Below are positions 7,802 to 10,771 of a DNA stretch of 10,771 nucleotides, one piece after another. Source of the DNA: Bacteroidota bacterium (GTDB taxonomy: Bacteria > Bacteroidota > Bacteroidia > B-17B0 > Aurantibacillaceae); contig SYEI01000292.1 of assembly GCA_005800865.1 (NCBI GenBank), positions 1-10,771 of the forward strand, given 5' to 3'. Positions within the stretch are counted from its first letter, which is position 1. The number at the start of each line of letters is the position of its first letter. A program made the position numbers and the translations under genes. A model generated the notes under the pieces. The model was given only the letters and a program-made list of their open reading frames with translations. It did no database searches and was not told the origin of the DNA.

Positions 7802-8839
7802 ATGAGATTTAAGTTTACAAATATTTCATTTTACAACTTAATGCTTTTTGCATGCTTAATTTTTAATTCTAAATTTTTAATTTCTCAAGATGTTCACTTT
7901 TCTCAATATAACGGTTCGATAATTAACCTCAACCCTGCTTTTACAGGTTTTTTTGACGGTGATTACAGATTGAATGGTATTTACAGAAGTCAATGGAGTA
8001 GCGTTCCTGTGCCATATAAATCTTTTTCGTTAGCTGGTGATGCTCGTTTTAAACCTAAAGGCATGAAAAGCGATTGCATCGGAGTTGGCATTATGTTTAA
8101 TAACGATAAATCGGGCGACACCTATTATGGAACAAATCAATTATATATATCCGGTTCTTACATCCATAAATTAAACAAAGATTCAACTTTACTTTGGACA
8201 ACTGGAATTATGGCCGGCATCTCAAATGTGGGATTTAATTATAGCCGTATGACCTTTGATGATCAGTATCAAAACAGTAGTTATAGTTCATCAAACAGCA
8301 CTGGCGAAAGTTTTACAAAAAACGCCACCACCTTTGGAGATTTTAATTTTGGAACCGCTTTACAATATGCTATCAAACAAAGAGCTTTTGTGCAATACGG
8401 CATTTCATACCATCACTTCACAAATCCTAAATTAACGTTTCAAAATAATACAAGTATTCGTATTGACCCTAAATTAAATAACTACTTGTGCTTTGCTTAT
8501 CCAATTGGTGTAAAGACAGATATCATTGCAGAAATATTATATTCTCATCAAGGAAAATATAACGAGGTTGTGCCTGGTGCTATGGTAAAATTTTTGTTAG
8601 ATGAAAAAACTCGTCAGGCAGTTTCTGTTGGTTTATACTATAGAGCCAAAGATGCTGTAATTGCGCGACTAGGTTATCAAGTAAAAACATTAACAGCAGG
8701 TGTAAGTTATGATGTAAACACTAGCAAGTTTATTGCGGCCACAAATCGTCGTGGAGGTTTTGAAATTTATGTGACTTACATTTTCAAAAAAATTATTCCG
8801 TTTGCACCTAAAACTAGAGTTTGTCCAATTTACATGTAA
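7802..8839 (+). CDS. PorP/SprF family T9SS-associated outer-membrane protein (second copy)
   Basis: This 345-aa protein has exactly the length of the copy at 4968, the same MRFK start, a 29-residue signal peptide ending FLISQ and the same tail PKTRVCPIYM. The family signature is present: QDVHFSQY, INLNPAFTG, GDYRLNGIYRSQW, VPYKSFSLAGD. Beta-barrel strands run to GRRGGFEIYVTYIF-like residues near 325. Between the conserved ends the two copies have diverged widely, so they are paralogues, not a recent duplication. It abuts the CHU_C protein upstream with no gap and precedes the PorE-like gene by two bases, so all three are almost certainly one transcript. The likely role is outer-membrane partner for secretion or surface retention of the 573-aa protein; that pairing is inferred from position. 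Confidence 0.92.
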   Translation: MRFKFTNISFYNLMLFACLIFNSKFLISQDVHFSQYNGSIINLNPAFTGFFDGDYRLNGIYRSQWSSVPVPYKSFSLAGDARFKPKGMKSDCIGVGIMFNNDKSGDTYYGTNQLYISGSYIHKLNKDSTLLWTTGIMAGISNVGFNYSRMTFDDQYQNSSYSSSNSTGESFTKNATTFGDFNFGTALQYAIKQRAFVQYGISYHHFTNPKLTFQNNTSIRIDPKLNNYLCFAYPIGVKTDIIAEILYSHQGKYNEVVPGAMVKFLLDEKTRQAVSVGLYYRAKDAVIARLGYQVKTLTAGVSYDVNTSKFIAATNRRGGFEIYVTYIFKKIIPFAPKTRVCPIYM

Positions 8840-8841
8840 AT

Positions 8842-10771
8842 ATGATGTCATTAAAAAAACATACGCTTTTAGTTATTTTCTGTCTCTTGATGAGTTCAGG
8901 ATTGTTTTCTCAAAGCATTAAATCATTTTTAAAACAGGGCTCCGAAGCCATGTCGAAAAAAGATTATTCGTCAGCTGCACAAATTTACAATCAGGTTATT
9001 TTAATTGACTCTTCCAATATCGAATATCAATTGTTGTTTGCAGATGCTTCTCGATTAAATTACGATGGCGATGTTGCTTTGCATTGGTATCAAAAAATAT
9101 TTAAAAAAGATAACGGCAAAACTTACAAAGAAGTGCCGTTTTATATTGCCATGCAATTAAAAACAAATGGAAAATATAAGGACGCTAAAAAATATTTCGA
9201 CAAGTATTATAAAAAACAACGCAACAGTAAGGATAAAGAAAAGGCACGACTAGCAGCCAAAGCCAAACAAGAGTTTGAAGCTTGTGATATTGCCCAAGTT
9301 ATTATTAAAAGTCCATTAGATGTAAAAGTGGTTCATTTAGATAGCGCCGTGAATAGTAAGGTAAGCGAATATGCTCCTTTTGAATATGATAGTTTATTAT
9401 ATTTTTCTTCGTTAAGAGATAAATCCAAACAAGATGCCGCAGGTGTTGGATTCAATAAATTATATACGTCTAAAAAATCTGCTATTAAGCCAAATAAATT
9501 CTTAAAAGCAAAAGAACTCGATTCATTATTCAATAGAAGTAATATTCACAATGCTAACACCAGTTTCAATTCAGATTTCACCAAAGTATTTGTATCCCGT
9601 TGTGGCGCATTAAACGCTACTCAGTACCGTTGCGAAATTTATGTGTCTGATTTTAAAGAAGGGCATTGGACAGAATTACAAAAACTACCTTCGCCAATTA
9701 ATGTGAGTGGAAGTAATACTACACAACCTTGTTTGAGTGAAATAAACGATAAACCTGTTTTGTTCTTTGCAAGTGATAGAGCAGCAGGCGAAGGCGCTAT
9801 GGATATTTGGTATGCTTTTATGAATACGGATGGAACTTTTGAAACTCCTATCAATGCCGGTAAAAAAATTAATACCATTGAAGATGATATCACGCCTTGG
9901 TTTGTGAAAGAAAACAAAACGTTATACTTCAGTAGCACATGGCACAAAGGCTTAGGGAACTTCGATATTTTTACTTCCGAGTTTAAGGACAATGCTTTTT
10001 CGGACGCTCAAAATATTGGTTATCCCATCAATAGTAGTTACAATGATATTTACTATAGTGTAAATTCTAAAAAAGACAGGGCCTATATTTCCTCTAATCG
10101 TTTAGGTTCATACTTTGAGGATAAGCCAAATTGTTGTAATGATATTTATAGTTTTCCTATCACGCCTTTAACAGAACCACCTAAACCAATTGATACAACT
10201 GCTTTATTAATTAATCAAATGAAAGTGTTGGTGCCTTTAACCTTATACTTTCATAATGATGAGCCAGAGCCAAAAACGAAAGTGATTGTCACCAAAAAGA
10301 ACTACAAAAAAACCTATGATGATTACTCCGTTCTAAAACCAAAATATTTTTCAGAATACGCTAAAGGTTTAGAGGGCGAACAAAAAGAATTAGCCATTAA
10401 CCGCATTGAGAATTTTTTTGAAGATAGTGTTGACGCTGGTATGCAAGACTTAGATAAATTTGCATTGTTATTGGAACAAGTGTTATTACGAGGCGAAAAA
10501 GTAAAAATTACCATGAAAGGGTATTGCAGTCCTTTAGCCAGTACAGATTATAATGTAAATCTTGCAAAACGTCGTATTAGTAGCTTACGCAACTATTTTA
10601 TGGAATATGGCAATGGTAAATTTGTGAAATACGTTGATAATACGGTTGAATCTGAAGGCCGCATTGAGTTTTTTAACGAAGATATTGGCGAATTACCTGT
10701 AAGTACTGTGAGTGACGACGTAAAAGACGTTCGAAACTCCGTTTATAGCCCGTTTGCTGCCAGCGAGCGAA
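8842..10771 (+). CDS. PorE-like protein: TPR, PD40 propeller and OmpA-like domain (3' end cut by window)
   Basis: The frame stays open from 8842 to the right edge (643 complete codons). A signal peptide (residues 1-24, ending LFSQ) has no lipobox Cys. Residues 28-145 look like TPR helices (KDYSSAAQIYNQVI, NGKYKDAKKYF). Residues 170-450 are PD40/WD40-like blades: FFASDRAAGEGAMDIW, LYFSSTWHKGLGNFDIF and YISSNR followed by CCNDIYSF. Residues from ~462 begin an OmpA-like domain (LTLYFHNDEP), with the helix-loop motif at 560-586. This is the domain order of PorE, a periplasmic T9SS-associated protein thought to anchor the complex to peptidoglycan. The usual peptidoglycan-binding Asp is Ser563 here, while the Arg is kept (R578). 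It lies two bases after the PorP/SprF gene, in the same operon. ATG at 8842 and 8845 are both possible starts. Not PorE itself with certainty: Bacteroidota carry many such paralogues. Confidence 0.88.
   Translation, partial: MMSLKKHTLLVIFCLLMSSGLFSQSIKSFLKQGSEAMSKKDYSSAAQIYNQVILIDSSNIEYQLLFADASRLNYDGDVALHWYQKIFKKDNGKTYKEVPFYIAMQLKTNGKYKDAKKYFDKYYKKQRNSKDKEKARLAAKAKQEFEACDIAQVIIKSPLDVKVVHLDSAVNSKVSEYAPFEYDSLLYFSSLRDKSKQDAAGVGFNKLYTSKKSAIKPNKFLKAKELDSLFNRSNIHNANTSFNSDFTKVFVSRCGALNATQYRCEIYVSDFKEGHWTELQKLPSPINVSGSNTTQPCLSEINDKPVLFFASDRAAGEGAMDIWYAFMNTDGTFETPINAGKKINTIEDDITPWFVKENKTLYFSSTWHKGLGNFDIFTSEFKDNAFSDAQNIGYPINSSYNDIYYSVNSKKDRAYISSNRLGSYFEDKPNCCNDIYSFPITPLTEPPKPIDTTALLINQMKVLVPLTLYFHNDEPEPKTKVIVTKKNYKKTYDDYSVLKPKYFSEYAKGLEGEQKELAINRIENFFEDSVDAGMQDLDKFALLLEQVLLRGEKVKITMKGYCSPLASTDYNVNLAKRRISSLRNYFMEYGNGKFVKYVDNTVESEGRIEFFNEDIGELPVSTVSDDVKDVRNSVYSPFAASER

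Noticed and set aside
9333..10514. Three leftward open frames (63-117 codons) opposite the PorE-like gene
   Set aside because: The rightward frame is continuously open from 8842 to the window edge with TPR, PD40 and OmpA motifs; the leftward frames are shadows without domains.
8842..10771. Frameshift or truncation of the PorE-like gene
   Set aside because: Translating codon by codon shows no stop; the missing end is simply outside the window.
1..10771. tRNA, rRNA, CRISPR array, insertion sequence or attachment site
   Set aside because: No repeat-spacer pattern, transposase, flanking inverted repeats or RNA-gene structure was seen; nearly all the sequence is accounted for by coding regions of uniform composition.

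Overview
The window is AT-rich DNA from a member of the Bacteroidota. Four things support this: two proteins carrying the C-terminal type IX secretion (T9SS) 'type B' sorting domain (CHU_C, gliding-motility-associated C-terminal domain), two PorP/SprF-family outer-membrane proteins, an OmpA-like protein with a TPR and PD40 propeller, and start sites without Shine-Dalgarno sequences but with TAnnTTTG-like boxes. Order and genus cannot be fixed from this sequence; the small pair at the left edge resembles genes common in flavobacteria.

Layout. At the left edge is the 5' end of a leftward membrane-protein gene (1-86). A divergent 73-bp region separates it from a rightward 70-aa one-helix membrane protein (160-372), which ends at a near-ideal intrinsic terminator (396-426). 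The rest of the window reads rightward and holds five genes. Gene A (442-4968) encodes a 1508-aa secreted protein: signal peptide, DUF7948-like head, SBBP-type propeller repeats, alternating PKD and Ig-like modules, and a CHU_C tail. Gene B (4968-6005) encodes a PorP/SprF protein and overlaps A by one base. After a 74-bp gap with a perfect inverted repeat and a candidate promoter comes gene C (6080-7801), a 573-aa secreted protein with two PKD domains and a CHU_C tail. Gene D (7802-8839), a second PorP/SprF protein, directly abuts C. Gene E (8842 to beyond the right edge) starts two bases after D and encodes a PorE-like TPR/PD40/OmpA protein.

How they work together (partly inference). The locus reads as two consecutive 'T9SS type B substrate + PorP/SprF partner' pairs followed by a periplasmic OmpA/PD40 anchor. 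In the family, CHU_C-tailed proteins cross the outer membrane through the T9SS and depend on a PorP/SprF-type partner, often encoded just downstream. PorE-like proteins are thought to link such complexes to peptidoglycan. Near-identical gene junctions (A/B and C/D) and equal-length B and D products with the same ends suggest that an ancestral pair was duplicated and then diverged. No RNA genes, CRISPR arrays or insertion sequences were seen, and no gene-free stretch exceeds about 75 bp.
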